Assembly (NCBI GenBank): GCA_905250125.1
Contig: CAJNOL010000305.1
Coordinates: 1,774-65,773, forward strand
Length of the DNA: 64,000 nucleotides
Source of the DNA: Rotaria sordida
Taxonomy: Eukaryota; Rotifera; Eurotatoria; Philodinida; Philodinidae
Direction of reading: 5' to 3'
A model generated the notes under the pieces. It was given only the letters and a program-made list of their open reading frames with translations, ran no database searches and was not told where the DNA came from. Below are positions 47,374 to 58,786 of this stretch, piece after piece. Made by a program: the position numbers and the translations under genes. How positions within the stretch are numbered: position 1 is the first letter of the stretch; each line of letters starts with the position of its first letter.

Positions 47374-47577
47374 TCATTTCGATAGTCTTTCTTTCTGATA
47401 TTGTGCATTACATTCTCTTCAACTGCTGTTAAAATAAAATAAAAAATTAGAATTTAAATTCATTTGAAAATTTGTCCTTTTCATTGATTTTATATCAGAG
47501 CAGTTCTATACTCATCAAGTACTTTCATTTTATACCATTTTCACCATGGGGAAAAATCCATGATTTTCGACCATCCC

Positions 47578-50087
47578 CTTCATTGTTGAAAATATCGGAA
47601 TATACGATATAGTTTTTTTTTAAATAAAAACCATAATCTTGTCTAATTAAACAGTAGAATCATTACTCTGAACATTGTATTCAATTACTGAATGTTTTAT
47701 TCATTTGAGTTTATACACATATTCGACAATCGAACAAAAATATTCTTGTCATAATTTTGTTTTCATGTATGCTCAAATTTAATGACAATGTCATTCTTCT
47801 AATAGTTGTAAATTTGAACGATTTCATGAAAGTATATTTTTTGAGATTTGATCTTAGATATGTGTTTCTGACCTTCAATAGCACATAGGAAAGTATGAGA
47901 AGAAAAATTTACAATACTTAAATCACTGATCAGACTAATGTAGATATATACTGCAACGAATAATAATCAAAGAAAATTTTGTGAATGATCTCTCGATTTT
48001 CATAGAGAATCTAACAAGAGTATGTTGGTTTAAAAACTTTTCAAGGCCAACAAAAAGAGATGTACGAGATAATATAGTAATTGTTTGTCATAGAATTCAA
48101 CTATTAATTTAACTATTAGAATCTTAACCTTGGATGATATTTATTATCTGTAGATTATTCGAATCTTTTAATGCGACAAGACAACCTTGATTTTATAAGA
48201 GAAAAATTAATGATAATTTCTATATAAAATATTAAAACTTGAATAGATAATACAGTATTTCCAACTTCTCTCTTATGTATAGAAAAAAAAAGTTCAAAGA
48301 GAAGTATTAACATCACATTACTTTTTAATATATCAATTAATATTTGAACGGCAGAATCTTTTTCTTGGTTAATTACGATTTATATACAAAATTATCGTAA
48401 TAAGCTCACATCACTATTTATATCGAATATTGTATATGCAATATATTGAATGAGAATCCTTTTAACAGAAACATTTTTATCTTAGTGACCTAATCAGTTG
48501 TTCAATATTGTTATAAGTGAAAAATGAATAACATCTTTCTTTATTATCTGTATCTAATCTAAAAACTGACATATACTAAAAAAAAATATCGTAATGATCA
48601 TCTTCTTTCTTATTAATTGGTCTTATTTATTCTTATATAATCCATAATATACGTAAGTCTGTTATATATATATAGAACAATTCATAAGAATTTGATAATC
48701 AATGAAAAAAAAAAAAAGAAAAGAAATATTTTACAATAAAATTAGCTTTCGAACAATGTATAAATTATCTATTCAATTTAATATTAGAATTGCGTCATGT
48801 ATCTATATTTATTTTGTATATTCATGTTATATTTTATTAGCACTTCCGACTACATAAATATAGGAAATAATCAAGATTTTTTTGTAAATAATTCTTTTCA
48901 TTTTATAAAGATAAAAATCATATATATAATATTCATCAAAGAAGTCATTTCTCAGTAAATGATAAAATAAGATTCTTCTAATCTCATCTTTTTTCTCTTT
49001 AGGCAACAATGTAATTGAATCTTATATGCTCATTTGAACGTATAAAATTCAGAATGAATTATTAGTATACTCTAATTCATTATTAATATCAAAATTTTCA
49101 AATCATTTTATGAAATTTACGCATCTTGTCGTCATTAAAAAAGATTATATTTACTCATTTATTTCCCATGATAATGACATGTAAGTTAAGACGAAGAAAA
49201 AATTAATTAATCATAACAAACATACACATTTTGGTTAGACCTTTAAAACTTTTCTTTAAACAAATCTTCTTTCAAGTAAAGATAAGAAATGAAATTTGTT
49301 GTATTATTATTCGTGCGTGATGTAATAAAGAGCAAACTACTATAATGATGATTCTTTCAAGTCTTTGCCATTCAAATAGAATATAAACAGAAGAAAAAGT
49401 GCAAGTGTCTATCAAGCTTACGTATGTTAGATAGACGCCGTAGGACTAAATGAACAAGTAACTGAGAATTAGTCAATTCTTTCTTTTACAGCATACTCGC
49501 TGATCAACAACAGCGACGACGACGACGACGACGACGATGACGACCATGCTCAACATTAACATTTTCCAGTGAAGTAGTATTAGCAAAAAAAAAAGGGACG
49601 GAAGAAAGAAAGAGAACAACTACTACTACTAGAGAAAAAGAAAGAAAGAGTGAGAAAAAGTATGCCGCATACTGAAGATGATTACGAAACAGACGCCGAG
49701 AAGAAAATGTGCTCAACGCAAAAGAGGATCGAGAATGCGGTTAGATGCGTGCTTTCATATCTTTTTTTTTCTAGAAGTGAAAATGGGTAAATAATCATAG
49801 TAAAAAAGACTTTGTACGCTTAGATTTCCAAAGAAATGAAGTATAATAATGTTCCTAGTAAGATTGATCAAGATATAATCCTTCTATCCATCAGCCTATT
49901 CATTTGTTTATGTTAGTTCTATGATGTATGGCATACTATTCCTTTTTTAATAACTTCTTAGCTGTCAATAAGAAGTCATATCGTCTATGAATAATGACAA
50001 ATAATTTTCATCTATTTCTTTTCTTTTTTTTTTTTTTTATTTCAGAAATATTATTTCATAGTAATTGATGATGATTATACAATTGTA
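47578..50087. other. Intergenic, no supported gene
   Basis: AT-rich. Frames at 48827-49009 and 49504-49716 are not supported; the latter is mostly the translation of a (CGA)n microsatellite and an A/G-rich run. A pyrimidine tract ending in CAG (about 50025-50045) just before the LRR gene could be an acceptor for a 5' UTR intron. Confidence 0.45.
49511..49541. repeat. (CGA)n microsatellite
   Basis: About nine consecutive CGA/GAC units with one interruption (GATGACGACC). Confidence 0.85.
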
Positions 50088-51728
50088 ATGTTCTGCAATT
50101 TTTTCTTTGTAACATTATATCTTAACATCTTTTTATTGCCAATGAATATTAATAGTGATGAATGCGAATTTTTAAATATGTGTAAATGCACAAATTTTCC
50201 ACTTTTTACATTAATTGATACGAGTTATTTATCTAAACCACGATCATTATTAAATCAAGATTTATTTTGTACATATTCAAGTGAATATATAAATGAAACA
50301 AAATTAACAACATTTGATCAATTTAAATATTTTTATTATCGTTTTCGTACATTAACATTTGCAAATTATCCATATATACCAACAAAAGCATTTCGTTTTA
50401 TTCATTTTGAAAGTCAAACTGTTAAAAAAACGCATAAAATAAATAATCGAAATGTTATTGCATTTGTTAATATTAAACAAACACAATCAGGTATATTTGA
50501 AGAATTAAGTCTATCAGATTCTCAGGAACAACTTATTATATCATTTCTTAATTCACCATTATTAATCTATACGAATGGTGCTCTTTCAAAATTAAATTGT
50601 TATGAATTAAAATTACATAATACAAATCCAAAAATCCCCATAGATTTTTTTTATAATACTCATTTTATTCATCATTTAATTATTGATAATCCTTCATTTA
50701 CCGGTTTTCTTCCATCATCAAATACATTTACTTTTCAAGTTTATGAACTTTCAATAAAAGATATAAGTGTTCGTCATTTACAAGGAAAACATTTTCCTAT
50801 TATATTCAATTCAGTTAAAGAATTAAAACTTGAAAATTATTATGTCAATGGTGGTTTTCAGTCATTTAATAATCGAGAATTAGCTCAACGATTTCCACAA
50901 TTACGAACATTAAAAATATTTTCACGTTCAATTCAACATATAACTAAGCGAATGTTTCAACATTTAAATCAATTAGAATATTTAATATTAGATGGTATAA
51001 CAACCATTGAAAATGAAGCTTTTTTTAATTTATATAATTTAAAAGAATTAAATCTTGGTCGAAATATTCTTCGTCTTGATCGATATGCATTTTTATATAT
51101 GAATACAAATTTACTTTTATTAAATGAAAGTATTGATTTTCAATTAAATGATGAAAAACATTTTTGTGTATTCGCTCAATTTTCTCCATCAACTAATTTA
51201 AAAACATTTATAAAATTTCCAAAAAATTTATATACATGTTCATGTACTATCCGTTATTTATATCGACATATAGATAAATCATTTATGTCAATGACACCAA
51301 ATTGTTATTCAAATTCAAGTTTATATATTTTAGCACAAGAAGAACGTTTATGTTATTTTGAACAACGTTTACTTCAATGTCATGTTTTACCAGATGAAGG
51401 TATAACTATTTATGGTAAACATTATAATGTTTCATATTTTTATCAACAACAAATAGCAAAACAACGTAATAAATTTACAATATTTTATCGTTATAGAATT
51501 TATTTTCTTATATTATTACCAGTATTAATTATCAGTATATGTTTAACTTTATTTATAATACGACAAAAAAAACGATATAATGCCAGTACATATAGACATT
51601 TAAATCGTTTAATAAAACGGCAAAGATTAACAAGATCTGATGATGTAACAATGGATATAATTTATCATCGTACAAATGGTCATCAAGATCTTAGATCATC
51701 AACAATACCTATTTCAACTAAAGTTTAA
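50088..51728 (+). CDS. Leucine-rich-repeat type I membrane protein
   Basis: Single-exon frame of 546 residues. A signal peptide (about 1-23, MFCNFFFVTLYLNIFLLPMN) is followed by a cysteine-bearing cap (DECEFLNMCKC). Degenerate leucine-rich repeats fill about 110-350; the clearest are at LRTLKIFSRSIQHITKRMF, LEYLILDGITTIENEAF and LKELNLGRNILRLDRYAF. A C-terminal cap has CSCTIRYLYRH and further Cys to about 430. A transmembrane helix is at about 468-491 (FLILLPVLIISICLTLFII), then a basic 55-residue cytosolic tail without a TIR or kinase domain. Such proteins are adhesion or recognition receptors. The specific ligand or ortholog is not identifiable. Confidence 0.85.
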   Translation: MFCNFFFVTLYLNIFLLPMNINSDECEFLNMCKCTNFPLFTLIDTSYLSKPRSLLNQDLFCTYSSEYINETKLTTFDQFKYFYYRFRTLTFANYPYIPTKAFRFIHFESQTVKKTHKINNRNVIAFVNIKQTQSGIFEELSLSDSQEQLIISFLNSPLLIYTNGALSKLNCYELKLHNTNPKIPIDFFYNTHFIHHLIIDNPSFTGFLPSSNTFTFQVYELSIKDISVRHLQGKHFPIIFNSVKELKLENYYVNGGFQSFNNRELAQRFPQLRTLKIFSRSIQHITKRMFQHLNQLEYLILDGITTIENEAFFNLYNLKELNLGRNILRLDRYAFLYMNTNLLLLNESIDFQLNDEKHFCVFAQFSPSTNLKTFIKFPKNLYTCSCTIRYLYRHIDKSFMSMTPNCYSNSSLYILAQEERLCYFEQRLLQCHVLPDEGITIYGKHYNVSYFYQQQIAKQRNKFTIFYRYRIYFLILLPVLIISICLTLFIIRQKKRYNASTYRHLNRLIKRQRLTRSDDVTMDIIYHRTNGHQDLRSSTIPISTKV

Positions 51729-51893
51729 ATTGTCAGATTAATTAGAAATAAAGAAGAAATCTATTCAGGGAATTGAACTATTTTTTATTATCTGTTTAAG
51801 CTAATTCCAAAATAAAAAAAAAATACATTATAGATTATTTTCTTTGGATCTGTTGTTGTCTTTTTTTAAATAATTTAAATAAAACTAGTGTCA

Positions 51894-53106
51894 TTAATTG
51901 AAATTACCGAGACGACGTGAAGGTCGTTGATCTGAACTAGGAAAATTACGATTAATAGCTGATGGTGTTGCACTTCGACGACCACTTAAATTTGAAGCTA
52001 CTGCTGCACGAGTATTTGGTGATCGATATCGAGGATTAAAAGGTTGAAATGTTGATGCTGTTACACGAGTTGCACCACCAGCAAAAAATGGAGAAGTTGA
52101 TGGAGGTGGTAATGAACTTAAGTAAAAATATTACAAAAAGAAAAACTAGAAAATTTAATTGAATCTAAAATATTTATATTTACCAGGGATCTCGACAACA
52201 CAATAGATTCGTATCGAAGCAACACATATCTCCAGCTCCACTTCGTAGAAGATTATTACCTTCTATAAAAAAGAAAAAGGAAAAAATTAATAATATTTTT
52301 CATAATATTCAAAAATAGTTATTACCTTTACTAAGTTTAAATGCATCCACAAGATATTCAAAATGTTTCATTTTAGCTCGAAGTAATAATAATTCTTCAC
52401 TTTGTTCATTTAAAACATAATTTTGATGATCAAGAGTTTCCATACATTGTTCTAACATCTATAAATTGATTTCAATAAATATGAATTCAAAAAAGAAAAC
52501 AAAAAAAAAAAAGAAAGAAGAATATTTATACAAATTGATATTGTAAAATTTGCTCTTGTACACCCATTTGACCTTGCAGTAAATGTGTACCCATTTGTGT
52601 AAGATTTATTGTCTAAATAAAAATATAAAATGTATTTAAATTTGCCAAAAAAAAAAACGCAAAATTAAAATAAAATATTTCTCTTCTTACAGCATTTCTT
52701 CGTTCTTCGTTTTCATTTTCAAGTTGCGCTAATCGTCGTCGATAAGCTTCAAATTGAGCATTTTGTGCTTGATTTTGTGCCTTTGAATTTTTTTTTCAAA
52801 GAAATTAATCATTATCTGTTTTTATAAATTACATACTACATTGGCTGCCGTTGGATTGATCGGTGAAGTAGTAGTTCCAGCATACATATTCGTTGGAACA
52901 CCAGTACCTCGACCCAATGGTTGGGTTGAAGGAAAAGGTGTAGAAGGTGATTGTGGAATAGGTGGAGCTCGATTACCAAATGCCGCTGTTGTATTGTATG
53001 GTAAACCTGTTGAACCACCACCAAAAGGCACTGATCCTGACGGTGCATCGGTAGCTCGAGGCCATACATCATAGGCTGCTGTTGACGGAAAAGGTGTAGA
53101 CATCAT
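51894..53106 (-). CDS. Uncharacterised coiled-coil protein with low-complexity ends
   Basis: Six exons (53106-52837, 52780-52691, 52612-52532, 52458-52326, 52262-52184, 52116-51894) encode 291 residues without a stop. Residues 1-90 are Pro/Ser/Gly/Thr-rich and probably disordered. About 91-195 is a coiled coil rich in Gln/Glu/Leu (QFEAYRRRLAQLENENEERR, LNEQSEELLLLRAKMKHFEY). Then comes a small cysteine-rich stretch, GDMCCFDTNLLCCRDPW, and a Ser/Arg/Pro-rich tail. No family is recognised. The start codon is only 266 bp from that of the divergent NHL gene. Confidence 0.7.
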
Positions 53107-53372
53107 ACTTTTTCGCCTGAAAAACGGCTACGAAGAATCGTAATGAACAGAAACTTTCATTTTTATGTTGCCTTGACAGACAAGAGAAATGTGTGCACTC
53201 AGGTGTATCGATAAAACGACATATGCATGAAGATAAAATATCGCCTCGCATAGAATGACTCATTACATAGGCTTGACATTACTATATTGTATATATATAT
53301 GTATACATATGTAATATATATGTATATATTTATTGATCACCGCTTTCGATTAGAGTGTACTTTGCTTTAGTT
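53107..53372. promoter_or_regulatory. Short divergent intergenic region, probable bidirectional promoter
   Basis: 266 bp separate the start codons of the coiled-coil gene (-) and the NHL gene (+). It contains an (AT/GTAT)-rich run at about 53281-53330. The spacing is seen; promoter function is inferred. Confidence 0.45.
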
Positions 53373-55263
53373 ATGGCCGATGAATTCGACCCATTAAAAC
53401 AAACCATGGATAAACCAGTTGAACAGTTATATCGTAAAAAAATAAAATTATTTTTAGTTTAATTAATAATTAATATATTTTATTTAATAAAATAGCAACA
53501 ATACAAAAAAATACAGAAAATAAGGAAGATGATCTTCTTCGACCTCAATTTGAAAATATTTTCAAAACAGAATTTAATCAAACAAACACATCTACGGAAC
53601 AAAAATCACAAGAAAACGTACATCAAAAGCTTAATCATACACAAAATGCATCGAAAATTCCGGCTCAATCAACAAATCCATTTGAAGAAGATGTTAAAAA
53701 ATCATCACGTCCAATTCATGCTACTGAACAGTTTTCACAAGAACAAACGAGAACAGCAGTATCTGAACAACAAAAACAACTGCATTGTCAAGATGGTCAA
53801 GGTTATTATAGTAAGTGTTTTTATACGTCAATTTTGGTTTTTTTTTTCTTCCTATTTATTCTTAATAGATCAAGATTACGACACAACAGAAGCAGAAGGT
53901 AGTTACTATGATGAATATTACGAAGATGTATCATTATATAAAAAGAAAGGACTTTCTGTGAGTATTTTTTTTTCTTACTTTTCATATTAACAAATATGAT
54001 TCATATTTAGGGAAAAATGGATCGTCTTATTCAACGATTTCCAGTTTTAAGTCTTTTCTATAAACCAACAACATTAGATCCATCGCAAGCCTATGAATCT
54101 AAAGATGAACATGAATATACTGAACAATTAGTCGAAAATGATAAAGAACCAGAATTGGTTGATGAAAATCAATTACCATATGAATTAGAACCTGATGATT
54201 TAGCTTTACATGAACGTTATTCAAATAAACTACGTACACAAATAATAGATCTTCCAATGAAAGATCAACGACAACCAATTGATGTATGTATTCATCATGA
54301 CACTTATACATTATATTCATGTGATGTTGGTCGAAGTATTGTGGAAATATTTGATATGTATGGAAAACTTCAACATACTATTAATGATTCAACAATAAGT
54401 AAATTTCAACCAACAGCTATTGCTGTTGCATATGATGGTACAATAATACTTTCAAGTCATTTTCGTCATTGTCTTTATATGTATTCACCTGATGATTTAC
54501 AAGTACCAGAATATGCTTCACAAAATGAAATTTTACATGATGGATATCATTTTAAACAATATAAATTAGGTACACCTGGTCATGAAATACATCAATTTCA
54601 TCATCCAGCTGGTATTGCTATTGATTTTACTGATGGTTATTTATATGTTTGTGATCGAGGAAATTTTCGTATACAAGTTATGCGACCAGAAGGAGTATGT
54701 GAACGAATTATTGATTTACTAGCATATCATGAGGAAGAAGAATATCAAATAGCTCCTATGCAAATAGCTCATCAAACAAATACAGAACAAATTGTTTGTA
54801 TTGTTGATCAGGGTGATGCTATATGTTTTGTTCCAAAACATGCTGATGGGTAAGAAAAAAGTTTTCTATTTTTCAATTAAACATATATATCTATTTATCT
54901 GTTTATTTATATAGACCAACATATGTTGAACCATTCTATATTACTGATAATAATGGATTAGGTATTCAAGGTGCTTCTGGTATAGCTGTAGATTCTAATG
55001 ATCGAATTTTTATATCGGATACATGTCATCATCGTATTATTATTTGTACACCTGAAGGTGATTATATAACACATTTTGGTGTAGAAGGTACTGGACCAGG
55101 TGGATTAAAACGTCCATGTGGTTTAGATGTAACAATGGATGGAACGGTTGTTGTTGCTGATAGTGGAAATAAACGATTACAATTATTTGGTTCAGTACGT
55201 GAACAAACAATTGACGAAAATCAAGCTTCAACAAAAGAATCGCATAATAAAAATAGTTCATGA
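53373..55263 (+). CDS. NHL-repeat protein
   Basis: Five exons (53373-53433, 53496-53810, 53869-53957, 54011-54849, 54915-55263) encode 550 residues. The N-terminal 155 residues are Gln/Glu/Asn/Ser-rich and disordered, with an acidic Tyr-rich patch (EAEGSYYDEYYEDVSLY). From about 235, NHL beta-propeller blades appear: PIDVCIHHDTYTLYSCDVG, PTAIAVAYDGTIILSSH, HPAGIAIDFTDGYLYVCDRG, ASGIAVDSNDRIFISDTC and RPCGLDVTMDGTVVVADSG. No RING, B-box or signal peptide is present, so it is not a full TRIM-NHL protein. NHL propellers bind proteins or RNA. Bdelloid rotifers are rich in NHL proteins, which fits the placement. AATAAA is at 55305. Confidence 0.85.
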
Positions 55264-57865
55264 AACAAATACAGAAAATACTAAAAATTTAAAACAATTT
55301 TACTAATAAACTCTTCTCGTTTTTTTTATTCTTCTCAAAATATTTATTGATAAATCGTCAATAAAGTTCAGTATTCATCGTTGAAATAATGATTAACACT
55401 AACATCATTTTAAATTCTTCGTTAAAGACATTATATTCTATCTGATAATAATGATGATTTTGTAATCAATTTATTATAATTTATGAAGTATATTAAATGT
55501 AATTGAGTAGCTAAAAAAAACACATATTACTCGATTTAAGAAATAGCATGTAATATATTTTAATGTACACTAACAAAAAAATATTTTTATAAGGAATTAT
55601 TAATATAAGAACCGATGATCGAAAATTAATTTGACAAAAAATGTTCATTCGTTTTTCAATCTCTTAAAGGAATCTGTAGAAATTTTAAAACATTGAATTA
55701 CAATCAAAATTTTGTATTGCTTCCAAATATAAGTTAAAAATTTTTAAAGGACTTCTCACTTAGGGGGATGTAGAGAAGGTCTCACGCCCATGCTCTTTGT
55801 TGCGAAATAAATAATATGACATGAATGTTCGAAAAATAATGATTAACAAATAATTAATGGTTTTCTTTGTAGCTTCGTTCACTTTTTGTTTCGAGCGCTA
55901 GAATCTGTTGATTTCCAAGATTGTTTTCTTTTGAAATCTAAATTATACATTTATTTTCTTGTTTTTTTTTTAAATAGACAACATATTTAAGATCTTCAAA
56001 TTTTTTTACTATTCGATTTAAATTCTATTTGAATTCAATATGATTCAATCACTTGAATATAAGAAAATGAATTCTTTTTTCTTAAATAAGTTTCAAAAAT
56101 ATTTGACTAAAATTTCTTTTTATTATTAATAGTTAAAATAAATTCTTGTAAAATAAAATAAATATCTTTAAGGTAGATTATAAGTCAATACCTTCCAATT
56201 GTAAATCACGATAATGTACTAATTCATTTTGTCAATTCCATATTTGATTCAAACAATTGATTGTATGAGTAGTTGAAGAAGTAGAAAAAAACATCAATTT
56301 GAAAAATTTTATCAAACATTACATACATAACTTGACCATTAGAACAACGAATCATATCGAAGAGTTTTTAAAACAATATGAGATTTTTTAAATTTTATTA
56401 TGTCTCTTTATAGCAGACAACATAATATGTTTACAATTCGAAATATCTAATTATATTTACAGTAAAATCACTCTATTATAAACACCATGGGAACTATTAA
56501 AAAGGGTTCACTATACGAGGATGTTCAATTTAGAAAATTGACGTATGATTTGCTGTGAAATGAAGAAATTGCTTCAGAATATTTAGTTTTGGAGTCATAT
56601 CGATGTTAATTAAGTTTGATTTTAACTCATTAATTAATTTAATTTTTTCTTGCAAAGTAAACTCGTATCGTGATATCATTCTTTTCTTAACATGTAGAGC
56701 AGTTGCATCATACATAAAATATGCATAATCGTAGTTCAATAGAAACAGATCAAACAAAAAATATTGCACATGTGTTCACATTAGAGAGGTTATAATAGCA
56801 AGAGGGACAACAAAAAAAGGTGTGCATTGTTCAAAATAACGAGATATTCACATTAGAAAGAAATATTTTGCCTAAAAAGTGTTCCATCGAACTTGAATTC
56901 ATTCATAATTAGAAGATGTTCACTAGTAGAGGTTTTACTATACTTTGAATAATTAGTAAATGAATTCAAAATAATTACCGGATGTGATAATTTTTGACTT
57001 TTGCAAACATTACAATTACTCATATTATCACTGTAAGTAATTGACAGAAAATCTAACTTCAGAATGAACATTACTAAAATATTAATTCTATAGAATTTCA
57101 TGATAAATTTAAAAATATATGATGACAAATACAAGCTAAAGATAGTCCATTTTTCTTTTGTCATAACATTAATATAATTAATTTCTTTTATCTCTCTTGA
57201 ATATATTAAGAAATGTCAATAGGTACAAATGTATTTATGTTTGTCAAGTAGTTTTTATTAAATAAATATGTTTACGATATATACATGAAAAAAATCACAA
57301 TAAAACGAATTTTTTTTAAAGTCTATTTGCTTGAGTGCTGATCTTTTTTTTTTTTATTGAATACAAGTACACACAAAAGAAGAACGAACAATTCAAATGA
57401 TTACATTTCTTGTTTTCCATTTTCGAATAATTCGATATAATACAAACAAATTATTATGAAAATTTCATCAATCTTAATCATTTTCTTTTTACTTACAGAT
57501 ATTCTTGCTAAGAGTATCATTCCCTGTTAACAGTTTTTATTTTTTCTTAAGCACTACTTGTACGTAATGAGAATCATAGAATTTCATTCTCTTATATTAA
57601 TGATGTTTACTTAGATTCAATACACAAAAAAAAAAAATCGGATACATAGAATGCACGCATATATATATATATATTCTTCGTTAGTCTGTTTAATATAGTA
57701 GAATTATAGACAAGAAAAATCTCATATATAGAATAATTTGTTGGTTTTTTTTGTATAGACAGAAGAAAAAAAAAATAAGCAAACTGGCTAAAGGAAAAAC
57801 TAACGAGAAATTAAAGGTTTATTTGATTATCGAAAAGAATTATGTTCTATACAAATAATAATCAC
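55264..57865. other. Intergenic, possible unrecognised minus-strand gene remnant at 56.5-57.2 kb
   Basis: Two minus-strand frames lie close together: 57164-56853 (103 residues, with a hydrophobic start and CNVCKSQK) and 56769-56530 (79 residues, with QEKIKLINELKSNL). They could be exons of one unknown small secreted protein, but no clean splice junction joins them. The rest is AT-rich without features. Confidence 0.3.
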
Positions 57866-58786
57866 TTAATTTCGTCGTAAAGCTTCTAAACGAGCTTCTA
57901 AATCAGCATCAGCAGTTGATATTGCTTGTGCTTGTTGACCTTGACCAGGATTAGCTACACGACTTGCTAAAGCACCATTTTGTGCGGCTACAATAAAAAT
58001 CAATCAATCAATGATTTCTTTTTATACAGAATAACTTACTAGGAATTTGATTAGCAATATTAATATTAAGTTCATTAAGTACTTGATCAACAAGTTCATC
58101 ACTAGAAAATTAATTTTGAATTAAGATACAAAAATTTTTCGTTTATACTATTTTCTTACGTTGCTTCTTCATCTTCATCACCTTCAAAAACAGCATCCAT
58201 AGCATCATTCATCATTTCTTGTTTTATATTATTAGCAGTCATATTTTGTTCAAACATTTGCATTGTTTTTTGAAAATCTTGTAATGGCATCTTAATAACA
58301 AAAAAAAAAGAAAATATTCGATTAAATATTTATAAAAAAAAAAAAAAAGAATAATATAATAAAAAAAAAAGTAAACCATTCGATTTAATCTTGCTAATGT
58401 TTTTGTTGTTTTAACCATAACACTAGCCATTGTCATTTGAGCATTCATTGATGATGCTTCAGATTCAAGTGTTGATAATGTTGCATCCATAGCACCTAAT
58501 TTATTTATTTGATTTCGTTGATTAACAATATTTTTTGCATATGTTCGTAAAGCTTTCTATTTATTGAAGAACAATTAAATGAGAATTATAATTTAATATA
58601 ACTACAAAATACCTGTTCGCCTTTAGCAGCTAATTTTCGAATTTCATTCTCATTTCGTGTTTTTTCATTATTTAAACGATTTTTTTCACGTTCAAGTTCA
58701 CGTCTAGCTCGTCGAATAGCTCGTTTATTTTCTTGCATGATTTCTTTTGGTGTTTTTGTATGAAAGAATTCTTTTAGTTTTTCCAT
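57866..58786 (-). CDS. CHMP2: ESCRT-III subunit CHMP2 (Vps2 family, CHMP2B-like)
   Basis: Five exons (58786-58613, 58556-58377, 58290-58160, 58101-58040, 57987-57866) encode 222 residues, the usual Snf7-family length. The basic N-terminal helix (TPKEIMQENKRAIRRARREL) and core helices (MNAQMTMASVMVKTTKTLAR, MPLQDFQKTMQMFEQNM) match CHMP2. The acidic hinge EMMNDAMDAVFEGDEDEE is followed by ELVDQVLNELNINIANQIP. The C-terminal DADLEARLEALRR is the MIM1 motif that recruits the Vps4 ATPase. ESCRT-III filaments of CHMP2/CHMP3 drive membrane scission at endosomes, midbody and nuclear envelope. Helix sequence is nearer CHMP2B, while the MIM1 ending resembles CHMP2A. Confidence 0.9.

Larger units (their letters stand above)
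46317..47577. mobile_element. Long inverted-repeat element A (1.26 kb) carrying a nested palindrome
   Basis: Outer ends are GGGATGGTCGAAAAT (46317) and its inverted copy ending at 47577. Arms of about 100 bp (through AAATGGTATAAAATGAAAGT, ACTTGATGAG, AGAACTGCTCTGAT) pair first. After an interruption on the left by element B, the pairing resumes at about 46895-47160 against 47190-47460 (GAGAATGTAATG, ATATCAGAAAGAAAGACTAT, CGAAATGACAG). Ignoring the insert, the whole element is one palindrome. No coding capacity. Confidence 0.75.

Noticed and set aside
49504..49716. 70-residue minus-strand open frame ending in an Arg run
   Set aside because: It is mostly the translation of a (CGA)n microsatellite and a purine-rich run; no splice partner or family.
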